Positions 8,518 to 19,421 are shown, counted from the stretch's first letter. The stretch: DNA of 64,000 bases from Streptomyces spirodelae (GCF_017676385.1 NZ_JAFFZN010000021.1:85187-149186), one strand, 5' to 3'. Notes: a model not told the origin generated them from the sequence alone. Numbers and translations are program-made.

Positions 8518-10173
8518 TCAGTGGTGGCCCCCTCGTACGCGGCGGGGAGCGGAGCCCTCGGTTCCGGGTTTCACCACGGTGAACTGCCCCATCATCCCCT
8601 GGTCCTCGTGCTTGAGCATGTGGCAGTGGAACATGTAAGGGGTGGCCGGATCGACATGCTCCGGCATCGGTACGGCCAGCCGCACCGTCTCCTGCGGGCG
8701 CAGATAGACGGTGTCCTTCAGCCCCCGCAGCCGCGCGGGGACGGGCCGCCCGCCGTACGAGACGACGCTGAAGCTGGTGCCGTGCACATGGAAGGAGTGC
8801 GGCACCCCGTCGATGCCCTGCACGTCCCACAGTTCGACGGCGCGCGCGGGTGCCACCTGGTCGATACGGTTCATGTCCATCGAGCGGCCGTTGATCTGGA
8901 TGCCGGACAGCTCGAAGTACCTCCGGTGCGCGGAACCGGGGGCCGTAGGCGGTTCCGGTGCGCCGGGCAGCTTGCCGGGCACTTCGCCGGAGCCGCGCAG
9001 CGTCTTCCCGGCGCGGAACTGGATGAGGTCGAAGGTGTCCTCGCCGCCGTCCAGCCGCCCGTTGGGGAAGCCGACGCCGAGGTCGGGCGGGTAGCTGCGC
9101 AGCACCACCTTCTCGCCCGGTTCGAAGGGCACAACGATCTCGGCGCGTTCGGCGGGCGCGAGCTGCAGGCGGCGCATCCGCAGGGGGTTCGACAGCAGGC
9201 CGCTCTCCTGCGCTACGAGGTGGAAGGAGCGGCCGTCGGTGAGTCCGAGGTTGTAGACGCGCGCGTTGGACCCGTTCAGCACGCGCAGCCGCAGCAGCCG
9301 GGTGGTGACCTTCAGATGCGGGTTGTGGGTGCCGTTGACGAAGATGTTGTCGCCGAGGACGCCGAGGGAGCCGGCGCCGGCCAGCTCCTCCATGAAGGAG
9401 ACGCCGCGCAGCGACAGCGAGCCGTCGTCGTGGAAGGCCCGGTCCTGCAGGATGAGCGGCACATCGTCCACGCCGTAGGTGTGCGGCAGGCCGGCGTCCT
9501 GGGAGTGCTCGTCCTCGATCAGGAACAGCCCGGCGATGCCGCGGGTGACGTGGTCGGCGGTCTTGCCGTGCGGGTGCGGGTGGTACCAGAGCGTCGCCGC
9601 CGGCTGGTCGAGGCGCCAGCTGGGCCGCCACACCTCGCCCGGTGCGACCGCCTGATGCGGACCCCCGTCGAACTCGGCGGGCAGGTGCATACCGTGCCAG
9701 TGCAGGGTGGTGGTCTCCGGGAGCCCGTTGGTGAACGCGACCGAGACGGTGTCCCCGCGCCGGGCGCGCAGCGTGGGGCCGAGGAACGGCCCGTTGATGC
9801 CCCAGGTGGGGGTCTTCTTGCCGGGGATCAGGGTGCTGGTGCCGGTGCGGGCCTTGAGGGTGAAGTGCCGTCGGCCGCGGTCGTCCTTCTCCGGCTCCAG
9901 CAGTCGGGGTACGGCCACCGGGTTGCGGAAGTCCAGCTCGCCGACGTTGGACAGCTTGCGGTCGCGGTAGACCATCGCGAAGGTGACGCCGTAGGCGCCG
10001 CCGGTCAGCGCGCCCAGACCCAGCAGCGAGCCCGCGGTGATCAGGATGCGGCGGCGGACGACCCGCTTGCGGCTGCGGGCGGGCGGCCCGGCCTGTGAGC
10101 CGTTGCGCCCGCCCGCGCCGGAGGGATCGGCACCTGCGGGGTCGGGGGTCGCGCTGTGCGGCGGTCTGGTCAT
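8518..10173 (-). CDS. Multicopper oxidase 1 (laccase/CotA-like)
   Basis: A 551-residue multicopper oxidase. All four copper-ligand motifs are visible: LHWHGMHLP near residue 148, WYHPHPHG near 197, PHSFHVHGTSF near 470 and FHCHMLKHEDQGMM near 522, the last with the Cys-His pathway and an axial Met. The N-terminus has RKRVVRRRIL followed by a hydrophobic stretch, suggesting Tat export or a membrane anchor. The ATG at 10173 is chosen because the hydrophobic segment then sits at residues 38-65 and a GGAG precedes it. Such enzymes take single electrons from phenols and reduce O2 to water; phenol coupling is the obvious role here. It is transcribed away from the SDR at 10322. A second, distinct oxidase lies at 25161. 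Confidence 0.9.
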   Translation of the reverse strand: MTRPPHSATPDPAGADPSGAGGRNGSQAGPPARSRKRVVRRRILITAGSLLGLGALTGGAYGVTFAMVYRDRKLSNVGELDFRNPVAVPRLLEPEKDDRGRRHFTLKARTGTSTLIPGKKTPTWGINGPFLGPTLRARRGDTVSVAFTNGLPETTTLHWHGMHLPAEFDGGPHQAVAPGEVWRPSWRLDQPAATLWYHPHPHGKTADHVTRGIAGLFLIEDEHSQDAGLPHTYGVDDVPLILQDRAFHDDGSLSLRGVSFMEELAGAGSLGVLGDNIFVNGTHNPHLKVTTRLLRLRVLNGSNARVYNLGLTDGRSFHLVAQESGLLSNPLRMRRLQLAPAERAEIVVPFEPGEKVVLRSYPPDLGVGFPNGRLDGGEDTFDLIQFRAGKTLRGSGEVPGKLPGAPEPPTAPGSAHRRYFELSGIQINGRSMDMNRIDQVAPARAVELWDVQGIDGVPHSFHVHGTSFSVVSYGGRPVPARLRGLKDTVYLRPQETVRLAVPMPEHVDPATPYMFHCHMLKHEDQGMMGQFTVVKPGTEGSAPRRVRGGHH

Positions 10174-10321
10174 CGCTCCATCATGCCGGAGGTTCGGCAA
10201 CGCCCGCTGCATTCCCGGTCGTTGGGGACGGCGCGGTCGAGTGGGACTCCACCGGGACGCGGCATGCTGCCGCCGCGGCCTGCTGCTGCCGCGTTCCGAC
10301 GACACGCGGGAGGGCGATCCC

Positions 10322-11008
10322 ATGGCGGAGGTCTCCAGGACTGCTCTGGTCACCGGCGGCAATCGCGGCATCGGACACGCGGTCGCCGCGCTGCTGCACG
10401 GACGCGGACACCGCGTGATCGTCGCCTCGCGGGACGGTGACCAGGCCCGGGCGGCGGCCGAGCGGCTGGGCGCGGGGGCGCGGGGCGCCCGGCTGGACGT
10501 CACGGACGCCGCGGCGGTGGCCGAGCTGCACGCCTCGGTGGGCGAGGTCGACATCCTGGTCAACAACGCCGGAGTGCAGCTCGACTGGGGCGAGGAGCCG
10601 ACGGGGATCGACCTGGCGCTGGTGCACAGCACGCTGGAGGTCAATCTGCTGGGCGCGTGGCGGATGGCGCAGGCGTTCGTACCTGACATGGTGCGCCGGG
10701 GCTGGGGGCGGGTCGTCAACATCTCCAGCGGCACCGCCTCGTTCGACCTCGGCCTGCCCGGCCGGTGTCCGGCCTACTCCGTCTCCAAGTCCTCCCTCAA
10801 CGCGCTGACGGTGCTGCTCGCCCGCGAGACCGAGGGCACCGGGGTGCTGGTGAACGCCATCAACCCCGGGCTGGTCCGCTCCCGGATGCGGCCGGATGCC
10901 GAGCAGTCGCCGCAGGAGGCCGCCGAGCACATCGTGCGTGCGGCCACGCTGCCCGACGACGGCCCTTCGGGGGCCTTCCTGCGCCGGGACGCCGTCATCG
11001 GCTGGTGA
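10322..11008 (+). CDS. SDR-family oxidoreductase
   Basis: A 228-residue short-chain dehydrogenase/reductase. It has the cofactor motif TALVTGGNRGIGHAVAALL at the N-terminus, NNAG near residue 80, the catalytic serine in NISSG, and Tyr/Lys in PAYSVSKSSLNAL near residue 155. It lacks a typical C-terminal substrate-cap extension. It would reduce a ketone or oxidise an alcohol with NAD(P)H. It is the first gene of a plus-strand unit (SDR, two VOC proteins, P450, DHA2 exporter) and diverges from multicopper oxidase 1. The start follows a GGAGGG about 9 bp upstream. Its role is probably a late redox step on the aromatic polyketide. Confidence 0.88.
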   Translation: MAEVSRTALVTGGNRGIGHAVAALLHGRGHRVIVASRDGDQARAAAERLGAGARGARLDVTDAAAVAELHASVGEVDILVNNAGVQLDWGEEPTGIDLALVHSTLEVNLLGAWRMAQAFVPDMVRRGWGRVVNISSGTASFDLGLPGRCPAYSVSKSSLNALTVLLARETEGTGVLVNAINPGLVRSRMRPDAEQSPQEAAEHIVRAATLPDDGPSGAFLRRDAVIGW

Positions 11009-11112
11009 GAGCGGCCCGCGGCGGTCCCCCGACCGCGTCCCCAGACATCTTCGAGGGCCGCTGGCTACTCCTGGGAGCGACAGCGCATCCCAGCCCTGCG
11101 GAGGTACTCCCA

Positions 11113-11514
11113 GTGATCAACGGCGTGAACAAGATCTTCATCTTCGTCGACGACCAGCAGAAGGCCAAGGAGTTCTGGACCCAGACCATGGGCTTCGGTC
11201 TCCACCTGGACTCCGAGGAATGCCCGGGCGCGGGATGGGTCGAGGTGGTGACGCCGGACAAGCGGGCCATCCTCATCCTGGCGCAGCGCCCCGAGGGCAT
11301 GCCCAGCACCGCAGGACAGCGCTCCCACACGGCGTTCTACTGCGACGACATCCACAAGACCGTGGCCGAGCTGCGGTCGCGCGGGGTCGAGATCGCGAAC
11401 GACATCACCGAGGAGCACTGGGGCCTGTCGGCGGACTTCAAGGACCCGCTGGGCACCCTGTTCAACATCGGTGAGCGCACCCCCGAGGTCCAGCCCCCGC
11501 CGCCCGGCGACTGA
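11113..11514 (+). CDS. VOC-family (glyoxalase/bleomycin-resistance fold) protein 1
   Basis: A 133-residue single-domain VOC protein starting with GTG 8 bp after a GGAGGT. The beta-alpha-beta-beta-beta pattern begins VNKIFIFVDDQQKAKEFW, and the second half carries HTAFYCDDIHKTVAEL and FKDPLGTLFNI. Metal-ligand candidates are the His in SHTAFYCDD and an acidic residue in the first half. VOC proteins in antibiotic clusters act as metal-dependent isomerases, oxygenases or drug-sequestering resistance proteins. Lying next to an exporter and a P450, it may bind the product or catalyse a rearrangement; the sequence cannot separate these. Confidence 0.85.
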   Translation: MINGVNKIFIFVDDQQKAKEFWTQTMGFGLHLDSEECPGAGWVEVVTPDKRAILILAQRPEGMPSTAGQRSHTAFYCDDIHKTVAELRSRGVEIANDITEEHWGLSADFKDPLGTLFNIGERTPEVQPPPPGD

Positions 11515-11556
11515 CGCCCGGCAACTGACGCACCGCACGCGGTCGTCGCGGCTCCC

Positions 11557-11661
11557 GACGATTCCGCCGGACCCGGGCCGTCGTGGCTGACCACCGTTGC
11601 GGCGGAATCCGTTTCCGCCGCAACGGCGCAGCCGCAACAGGGAGGGTCCGGCGGAATCGTC
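11557..11661. repeat. Nested perfect inverted repeats between the two VOC genes
   Basis: Two perfect inverted repeats are nested in the 205-bp spacer between the VOC genes. The outer arms are 18 bp each (11557-11574 and 11644-11661). The inner arms are 14 bp each (11594-11607 and 11613-11626) with a 5-base loop. The core word ATTCCGCCG or its complement recurs in all four arms. The structure could fold as a cruciform in DNA or as a strong double hairpin in RNA. A terminator, an operator array for a dimeric regulator or a small mobile repeat are all possible. Confidence 0.7.
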
Positions 11662-11719
11662 TGCGGGCGCGACCCGCCACGCACCGGCCCACTCACCACA
11701 CCCGCAGGAGGTATCCACC

Positions 11720-12166
11720 GTGCCAGGGGAGAACACAGCGGCCGCCGGCGACGACATCCGGGCCGGCCAGCCGACCCTCTTCACCGGTGACATCGAGGCG
11801 ATGGCGGCGTTCTACCGCACCATCGGCTTCGTGGAGACCTACCGGTTCCCCACCAAGGAGGAGCCGGTCTTCATCACGCTCAAGTGGAGCGCCTTTCATC
11901 TCACGCTTGCCGACGAGGCCGCCGTACGGGCCTCGACCGGGCTGGACGGCATCGGTGCCTCCACCGGCCGCCGGTTCGACATCACCGTCATCGTCGAGGA
12001 CGTCGACAAAACCGTCGGCGCGCTGCGCGAGGCCGGTGCCCCGGTGGTGCTGGACCCCCGCGACCAGCCCTGGGGCGACCGGCACGCCTATGTGACCGAC
12101 CCCGAGGGCAACTACGTGCAGATCACCACGCACAGCAACCACGACTTCGGGTGGAGCGGCGCATGA
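11720..12166 (+). CDS. VOC-family protein 2
   Basis: A 148-residue VOC protein starting with GTG after an AGGAGG at 11706-11711. The fold is seen in TLFTGDIEAMAAFYRTIGF, then DITVIVEDVDKTVGALREAG and HAYVTDPEGNYVQITTH; the DPEGN turn is typical. It is not a close copy of the upstream VOC protein, so this is not a simple recent duplication. It may act as a resistance/binding protein or as an isomerase/oxygenase. It is followed after 115 bp by the P450 and lies in the same plus-strand unit. Confidence 0.85.
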   Translation: MPGENTAAAGDDIRAGQPTLFTGDIEAMAAFYRTIGFVETYRFPTKEEPVFITLKWSAFHLTLADEAAVRASTGLDGIGASTGRRFDITVIVEDVDKTVGALREAGAPVVLDPRDQPWGDRHAYVTDPEGNYVQITTHSNHDFGWSGA

Positions 12167-12281
12167 ACGTCTCCTGCCGCACTCGAGCTGGACTCGAGGC
12201 GCTGCTGGGACCCTGGCCGGTGCGTCCGGTCACATCGCTGCGACCTCCGCACGAACGAACAGCCTCCGAAGGGAGCCAGGT

Positions 12282-13514
12282 GTGACCACGACAGGTCCAC
12301 GGCCGGCCGCGCCCCGTCAGGAACAGCCGCCCCTCGCCTATCCGTTGGGCGAGCCCACCCGCCTCGATCTGCACCCCGGCTACGCCCGGCTGCTCGCCGA
12401 GGCGCCGCTCACCCGGGTGACCATGCCGCACGGCGGCACCGCCTGGCTGGCGACCGGGTACGAGGCGGTGCGCGAGGTGATGTCCTCACCCGCGGTCAGC
12501 CGCGCGGCCGCCGCTGAGAACCCGGCGATACCCCGGCTGATGCCCGAGCCCCCGCCCGCCGGGACGATCATGACGCTCGACCCGCCGGAGCACTCCCGGC
12601 TGCGCCGCCTGGTCAGCAAGGCGTTCACGGCCCGCCGGGTGGAGGCCATGCGGCCCCGTATCCAGAAGGCCGTCGACGAACTGCTGGACGAGATGGTGGC
12701 GCACGGCGCCCCCGCCGATCTGGTGCGGCATCTGGCCGTGCCGCTGCCGGTGCGGGTGATCTGCGAGGTGATGGGCGTACCCGTCGAGGACGAGAAGCAC
12801 TTCCGCGCCTTCACCGAGGGCATCATGGGCACCACGGCCTTCGACTCGGACGAGGTCAAGGCCGCGATGGGCAACTTCTTCGGCTACTTCGCCCAGTTGG
12901 TCGCCGAGCGCCGCGCCAACCCCACCGACGACCTGCTCGGTGCGCTGGTCACGGCGCGGGACGACGACGACAAGCTCAGCGAGCAGGAGCTGGTGTGGCT
13001 GGGGGTGGCGCTGCTCATCGGGGGCCACGAGACCACCCTGAACCAGATCACCAACTTCACCTATGTGCTGCTGAACAACCCGGCGCGCGCCCAGGAGCTG
13101 CGCGAGCACCCCGAGCTGTGGCCCAGGGCCGTGGAGGAGCTGCTGCGGTACGTGCCCACCGGCGCGGGCTCCGCGTTCGCCAGCCTGGTCACCGAGGACA
13201 CGGTGCTGCACGGGGTACCGGTGGCCGCGGGTGAGGCGGTGATCGTGGACCTGGGTGCCGCCAACCGCGACCCGGCCGCCTTCGACCACCCCGATGAGCT
13301 GGACTTCCACCGGGAGCCCAACCACCACTTGGCCATGGGCCACGGAGCCCACTTCTGCCTGGGCGCCCAACTCGCCAGGATGGAACTGCACATCGCGCTG
13401 GGCACGCTCCTCGACCGCTTCCCCGGCCTGCGGCCGGCGGTGCCCGAAGAGAACCTCACCTGGCGCACGGGGTCGCTGATCCGTGGTCTGGACGAGCTGC
13501 CCGTCACCTGGTGA
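12282..13514 (+). CDS. Cytochrome P450 (tailoring)
   Basis: A 410-residue soluble bacterial P450. The I-helix motif is LLIGGHETTLNQ near residue 245, the K-helix ExxR is in AVEELLRYVPTG near 285, and the heme loop is MGHGAHFCLGAQLARMEL near 350 with the cysteine thiolate. A LDPPEHSRLRRLVSKAFT segment is typical of the CYP105/107-like families. It would hydroxylate or couple the polyketide using ferredoxin and ferredoxin reductase, which are not encoded nearby. The GTG start follows GAAGGGAG. It sits just before the DHA2 exporter, so it belongs to the late tailoring and export unit. Confidence 0.92.
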   Translation: MTTTGPRPAAPRQEQPPLAYPLGEPTRLDLHPGYARLLAEAPLTRVTMPHGGTAWLATGYEAVREVMSSPAVSRAAAAENPAIPRLMPEPPPAGTIMTLDPPEHSRLRRLVSKAFTARRVEAMRPRIQKAVDELLDEMVAHGAPADLVRHLAVPLPVRVICEVMGVPVEDEKHFRAFTEGIMGTTAFDSDEVKAAMGNFFGYFAQLVAERRANPTDDLLGALVTARDDDDKLSEQELVWLGVALLIGGHETTLNQITNFTYVLLNNPARAQELREHPELWPRAVEELLRYVPTGAGSAFASLVTEDTVLHGVPVAAGEAVIVDLGAANRDPAAFDHPDELDFHREPNHHLAMGHGAHFCLGAQLARMELHIALGTLLDRFPGLRPAVPEENLTWRTGSLIRGLDELPVTW

Positions 13515-13588
13515 CGGCCCGCCCGTGATCGGCTCGAGACCCCGGACCGCCCACAACCACATAGCACCGACAGTGCGGAGTTGGAGAC

Positions 13589-15292
13589 ATGACCACCACA
13601 GCGGACAACTCGGTGACCCCGGCGGCCGAGCCGTACCCCAAGCGCTGGATGGCGCTCGGGGTGCTGCTCGCCGCGGCCTTCATGGACCTGCTGGACGTCA
13701 CGATCGTCAACATCGCCTTACCCGACATCCGCAGTGACCTGGACGCCGGCTACGCGGCCTCCCAGTGGGTGGTGACGGCCTACACCCTGGCCTTCGGTCT
13801 GGGGCTGATCACGGGCGGCCGGATGGGGGACCGCTACGGCCGCAAGCGGATCTTCCTGCTGGGCATCGGCTTGTTCACGCTCTCCTCGCTGCTGTGCGGT
13901 ATCGCGCCCGACGTCGAGGTGCTGGTGACGGCGCGTGCGGTGCAGGGCATCGCGTCGGCGCTGATGGTGCCGCAGATCATGGCGACGGTGTACGCGATCT
14001 TCCCGGGGAACGAACGGGGCGGCGCCAGCGGCGCCTACGGCGCGGTGACCGGGCTGGCCGCGGTGGCGGGACCGCTGCTGGGTGGCGTGTTCGTCGCCTA
14101 CGACGTGCTGGGCCTCGGCTGGCGCGCGGTCTTCCTCGTCAACGTACCCATCGGCATCGCCGCGCTGTTCGCGGCCTCCGTACTGGTGCCGGAGACCAAG
14201 TCGGACTTCCCGCTGCGGATGGACATCCTCGGCGTGGTCCTGGTCAGCGCCAGCCTGCTGCTCCTGCTGTATCCACTGGTGCAGGGGCGCACCAGCGGGT
14301 GGCCCGCCTGGATGGTCGTGGCGGTGATCGCGGCGCCGCTGGTCATGGTCGGCTACGCGCTGCACGCACGGGCCAAGGAGCGACGGGACCACTCCGCGCT
14401 GGTGCCGCTGCGGCTGTTCGGGCAGCCCGGGTTCAGCGCGGGCACCGTCGTGCTGTTCGTCTTCGACGCGACGATGATCGGCTTCTTCCTGGCCATCTCG
14501 CTCACCCTGCAGATCGGTCTGGGCTACAGCGCCATGCGCACCGGTCTGCTCTTCCTGCCGTGGGCGATCGGCGCCGGTCTCACCTCCGGTGCTGCCGACG
14601 GTCTTGTCGGCAAGCTGGGGCGGCATCTGCTCACCGCCGGGGCGCTGGTGATGGCCGCCGGCATGCTGTGGTTCGCGCTGGCACTTGAGCCGGGCGCGGG
14701 CTGGTGGGAGCTGGCGCCTGGGCTGTTCCTGGCGGGCATCGGCATGGGCGGCGTCATCGGCCCGGCCTTCACCGTCGCGGGCGCCCATGTGGAGGGCAGG
14801 GACGCGGGTGCCGCCTCCGGTTCGCTGAGCGCCGCTGTCCAGCTCGGCAATGCCACGGGTGCCGCGCTGCTGGGTGTCCTGCTGTTCACACCGCTCGCCA
14901 ACGCCGCGCCCGACGCGTACGACGGTCACGACAAGCAGCTGCGGACCGAGCTGAGGGCCGCCGGTATTCCGGCCTCCGAGGCGCGCGAGCTCTCGGCGCA
15001 GCTGCGGCCCTGCTTCGTCGACTACGCCGAGGAGGAGAACCCCGACAAACAACCGAAGAGCTGTGGTCCGGTGTTCGAGCGGGCCGGCAGCGACCCCAGG
15101 GTGCAGCAGGCGGTGGACAAGGCGGTGGACGCGGGCCGAGCGGACATGTTCACCGACACCTTCGGCCGCTTCGTGTGGTTCACGGTCGGCGGCCTGGTCG
15201 TCGTCGCGCTGCTCGCCCAGACGATGCCGCGCGAGGTGCGGGGCTACGAGAGCTGGGGCGAGGAGAGCGAGGCCCAGGAGGCCAAGGGCTGA
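13589..15292 (+). CDS. DHA2-family (EmrB/QacA-like) drug exporter
   Basis: A 567-residue major facilitator with about 14 membrane spans. The N-terminal helix holds MDLLDVTIVNIALPDI, the DHA2 signature. Motif A is GGRMGDRYGRKR, and motif C-like GPLLGGVF follows near residue 165. A long extracytoplasmic loop near residues 440-520 precedes the last helix. Proton-driven efflux of the finished aromatic compound and self-resistance is the expected role. It is the last gene of the plus-strand unit and is followed at once by a very strong hairpin, facing the convergent carboxylase genes. Confidence 0.92.
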   Translation: MTTTADNSVTPAAEPYPKRWMALGVLLAAAFMDLLDVTIVNIALPDIRSDLDAGYAASQWVVTAYTLAFGLGLITGGRMGDRYGRKRIFLLGIGLFTLSSLLCGIAPDVEVLVTARAVQGIASALMVPQIMATVYAIFPGNERGGASGAYGAVTGLAAVAGPLLGGVFVAYDVLGLGWRAVFLVNVPIGIAALFAASVLVPETKSDFPLRMDILGVVLVSASLLLLLYPLVQGRTSGWPAWMVVAVIAAPLVMVGYALHARAKERRDHSALVPLRLFGQPGFSAGTVVLFVFDATMIGFFLAISLTLQIGLGYSAMRTGLLFLPWAIGAGLTSGAADGLVGKLGRHLLTAGALVMAAGMLWFALALEPGAGWWELAPGLFLAGIGMGGVIGPAFTVAGAHVEGRDAGAASGSLSAAVQLGNATGAALLGVLLFTPLANAAPDAYDGHDKQLRTELRAAGIPASEARELSAQLRPCFVDYAEEENPDKQPKSCGPVFERAGSDPRVQQAVDKAVDAGRADMFTDTFGRFVWFTVGGLVVVALLAQTMPREVRGYESWGEESEAQEAKG

Positions 15293-15306
15293 CCCGCCCG
15301 GCCCCT

Positions 15307-15354
15307 ACGCGGTGGAGCCCCGGCCCTGGGAACAGGGCCGGGGCTCCACCGCGT
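15307..15354. terminator. Bidirectional terminator, 22-bp perfect stem
   Basis: Arms 15307-15328 and 15333-15354 are exact inverted repeats closed by a 4-base GGAA loop. The hairpin lies between the stop of the DHA2 exporter (plus) and the stop of the biotin carboxylase gene (minus), so it would terminate both converging transcripts. Confidence 0.85.
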
Positions 15355-15377
15355 GCGGGGAGATGCCGTACGGCAGG

Positions 15378-16721
15378 TCATCCGCGGGTGTCGAGGAAGG
15401 AGGTGATGTGCCGGCCCTCCTGGAAGACGGGGTCGGCGACGATCTCGCGCAGCAGCGGGATGGTGGTGTGCACCCCGGGCCCGGCGATACGGAACTCGGC
15501 CAGCGCCCGGTCCATCCTCTCCAGCGCCTCGTCGCGTTCGGGTGCCCAGCAGATGACCTTCGCCAGCAGCGAGTCGTACTGCGGCGGCACCTTCCAGCCG
15601 GCCCGGCCATGGGTGTCCACCCGCACGAACGGGCCGCCCGGCGGGACGAACTCCTCCAGGGTGCCCGGTGCCGGGGCGAAGTCCCGTGCCGGGTCCTCCG
15701 CGTTGACGCGGCACTCCACCGCGACACCGCGCGGCACCAGGTCCTCCTGGGCCATCCGCAGCGCCTCACCGGAAGCGACCCGGATCTGCTCGCGTACCAG
15801 ATCGACCCCGTAGACCGCTTCGGTGACCGGATGCTCCACCTGGATACGGCAGTTCATCTCCATGAAGGAGAAACCCTCGTCGTGCACCAGGAACTCGAAG
15901 GTGCCGGCGCCGGTGTAGCCGATGGCGCGGGCGCCGCGCACCGCGGCGCGGGCCATGGCCGAGCGCAGCTGCGGGTGCAGCCCCGGTCCCGGGCTCTCCT
16001 CGATGAGCTTCTGGTGCCTGCGCTGCACGGAGCAGTCACGCTCGCCCAGGTGCAGCACGGTGCCGTGTCCGTCTGCGAGGACCTGCACCTCGATATGGCG
16101 GGCGCTGTCGCAGTACCGCTCCATGTAGACGCGGTTGTCGCCGAAGACGGCCTGCGCGGTCGCCCGGGTCTGCCGGTAGGCGGGCAGCAGGTCGGAGGCG
16201 TGCCGTACGACGGTCATGCCCCGGCCGCCGCCCCCGGCCGCCGCCTTGATGATGAGCGGATAGCCGATCCGGGATGCCAGATCCGCGGCCTCGGCGGCGC
16301 TGTCCACGGTGCCGGGGCTGCCGGGCAGCACCGGCAGCCCCGCGTCCGTCATCAGCGACCGGGCGACCGCCTTGTCGCCCAGCCTGGAGAGCACTTCGGG
16401 GCGCGGCCCGATGAACGTCAGCCCGTTCTCCGCGCAGATCTCGGCGAAGTCCGGGTCCTCGGACAGAAAGCCGTAGCCCGGGTGCACGGCGTCGGCCCCG
16501 GTGCGCAGCGCCGCCTCGATCACGGCCGGCGCCGAGAGATACGACTTGCGGGGTGCTCCGGGCCCTATCTGCACCGCGGCGTCCGCGGCGTGCACATGGC
16601 TGCTGTCCTTGTCGGCCGTCGAGTGCACGGCCACGGTGCGGATGCCCAGTTCGCGGCAGGTCCGCATCACGCGTATCGCGATCTCGCCCCGGTTGGCCAC
16701 CAGGACGGTGCCGAAGCCCAT
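15378..16721 (-). CDS. accC: Biotin carboxylase subunit of acetyl-CoA carboxylase
   Basis: A 447-residue biotin carboxylase, full length for the family. The N-terminus VLVANRGEIAIRVMRTCREL is the classic start. The ATP-grasp glycine loop is KAAAGGGGRGM near residue 155, and the catalytic block EMNCRIQVEHPVTE lies near residue 288. It carboxylates biotin on BCCP with ATP and bicarbonate. It is the last of three carboxylase genes ending the large minus-strand polyketide operon. It would raise the malonyl-CoA pool for chain extension, as dedicated carboxylases do in other aromatic polyketide clusters. The gene ends 24 bp before the strong terminator hairpin. Confidence 0.95.
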   Translation of the reverse strand: MGFGTVLVANRGEIAIRVMRTCRELGIRTVAVHSTADKDSSHVHAADAAVQIGPGAPRKSYLSAPAVIEAALRTGADAVHPGYGFLSEDPDFAEICAENGLTFIGPRPEVLSRLGDKAVARSLMTDAGLPVLPGSPGTVDSAAEAADLASRIGYPLIIKAAAGGGGRGMTVVRHASDLLPAYRQTRATAQAVFGDNRVYMERYCDSARHIEVQVLADGHGTVLHLGERDCSVQRRHQKLIEESPGPGLHPQLRSAMARAAVRGARAIGYTGAGTFEFLVHDEGFSFMEMNCRIQVEHPVTEAVYGVDLVREQIRVASGEALRMAQEDLVPRGVAVECRVNAEDPARDFAPAPGTLEEFVPPGGPFVRVDTHGRAGWKVPPQYDSLLAKVICWAPERDEALERMDRALAEFRIAGPGVHTTIPLLREIVADPVFQEGRHITSFLDTRG

Positions 16722-16722
16722 C

Positions 16723-17265
16723 TCACGCCCCCTCGTCCTGGCCGCCGCCGGCGGTTTCGTCGGGGTCGATCAGCACCAGCGGCTCGCCGTACTCGACGGG
16801 CTCGCCGTCGCCGACCAGCACCTCGACCACGCGCCCGGGCCGGGTGGCCTCCAGCGGGTTCATCAGCTTCATCGCCTCGATGATGCCGAGCTGCTGGCCC
16901 TTCTCCACGTGGTCGCCCGGCTGTACGAAGGGGGGTGCACCGGGGGCGGGGGCAGCGTAGAAGGTGCCGACGAGGGGCGCGCATTCGCGGTGCCCCTCCA
17001 GGATTTCCTCCCCGGCGCCCCCCGCGGCGCCGGTTCCCTCCTGGGGGGCCGGGCCGACGAGGGCGGCCGGCCCTCGGTCGCCCTCCCATTCGACCTCGAT
17101 GCTCGCCGCACCGAGTGCGATGCGGACCCTGCGGGGCTTGTCAGGGCCTACCCGGACAACCTCCGCGATGCTGCGGCAGATGTCCGCGAGGGCCAGCCCG
17201 CTGTTGTCGTAGTCGAGCCCGGCGAGTGTGTCGTCGGAGCCCTGCGTCTGGGTGAGCTCACTCAT
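16723..17265 (-). CDS. accB: Biotin carboxyl carrier protein
   Basis: A 180-residue BCCP. The biotinylation motif EAMKLMN, with the modified lysine, is near residue 131 in the C-terminal lipoyl-like domain. The N-terminal 90 residues are a variable linker rich in Gly, Ala and Glu. It carries carboxybiotin between the biotin carboxylase and the fused carboxyltransferase. It is separated by 1 bp from accC. The 142-bp spacer upstream, before the carboxyltransferase, holds repeat-like GGGGAACCTCCCGG sequence of a type common between Streptomyces genes. Confidence 0.93.
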   Translation of the reverse strand: MSELTQTQGSDDTLAGLDYDNSGLALADICRSIAEVVRVGPDKPRRVRIALGAASIEVEWEGDRGPAALVGPAPQEGTGAAGGAGEEILEGHRECAPLVGTFYAAPAPGAPPFVQPGDHVEKGQQLGIIEAMKLMNPLEATRPGRVVEVLVGDGEPVEYGEPLVLIDPDETAGGGQDEGA

Positions 17266-17407
17266 GAGTGCCTCTCGATCGGTAATGCGTACCCGGCATG
17301 GGGAGTTGCGCTTGTCGGCCCTGCGCCCTGGGGGAACCTCCCGGCCGAAGGCTGGGGGAAGGCGGGCAGCCCGCGAACAACAGCCAGGGGCAGCCCCTCA
17401 CCGGCCG

Positions 17408-19078
<1,671 letters not shown>

Positions 19079-19109
19079 GTCGGTCCCTTGGGTTCGCGGT
19101 GCGCGGCCG

Positions 19110-19421
19110 TCAGTAGGTGGCGTCCACCTCGTAGATGCCGAACGGCACCTTCAGCCGGGTGTCCCGGTACGGGCGCAGCGGCGCGGTGTCGTCCTTGTGC
19201 GCTGCGCCCTCCTCCCACGCGCGGAAGGCCGCCATGTCGGACCAGCGGCTGACGACGACGAGCGCGGTGGGGTCGGCAGGTGAGCGCAGCAGCTCGTTGC
19301 CGAGCATCCCGGGCACCCGCGCCATCCGCTTGCTGACCTGGTGGTACGCGTCGCGCACCGCGGCCAGCTGCTCGTCGTCGTAAGCCGCCTGGTAGACCAG
19401 TACCCGGACCTCAGCGGGCAT
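19110..19421 (-). CDS. ABM-domain protein (small cyclase/monooxygenase) 1
   Basis: A 103-residue antibiotic-biosynthesis-monooxygenase-like protein with a ferredoxin-type alpha-beta fold. The segments VRVLVYQAAYDDEQLAAVRDAY, split over the first strand and helix, and ALVVVSRWSDMAAFRAWEE fit the family. Members include cofactor-free anthrone oxygenases (ActVA-Orf6, TcmH) and fourth-ring cyclases of pentangular pathways. It overlaps the next ABM gene upstream by 11 bp, and the two may form a heteromer. The precise step, quinone formation or ring closure, cannot be told from the sequence. Confidence 0.8.
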   Translation of the reverse strand: MPAEVRVLVYQAAYDDEQLAAVRDAYHQVSKRMARVPGMLGNELLRSPADPTALVVVSRWSDMAAFRAWEEGAAHKDDTAPLRPYRDTRLKVPFGIYEVDATY

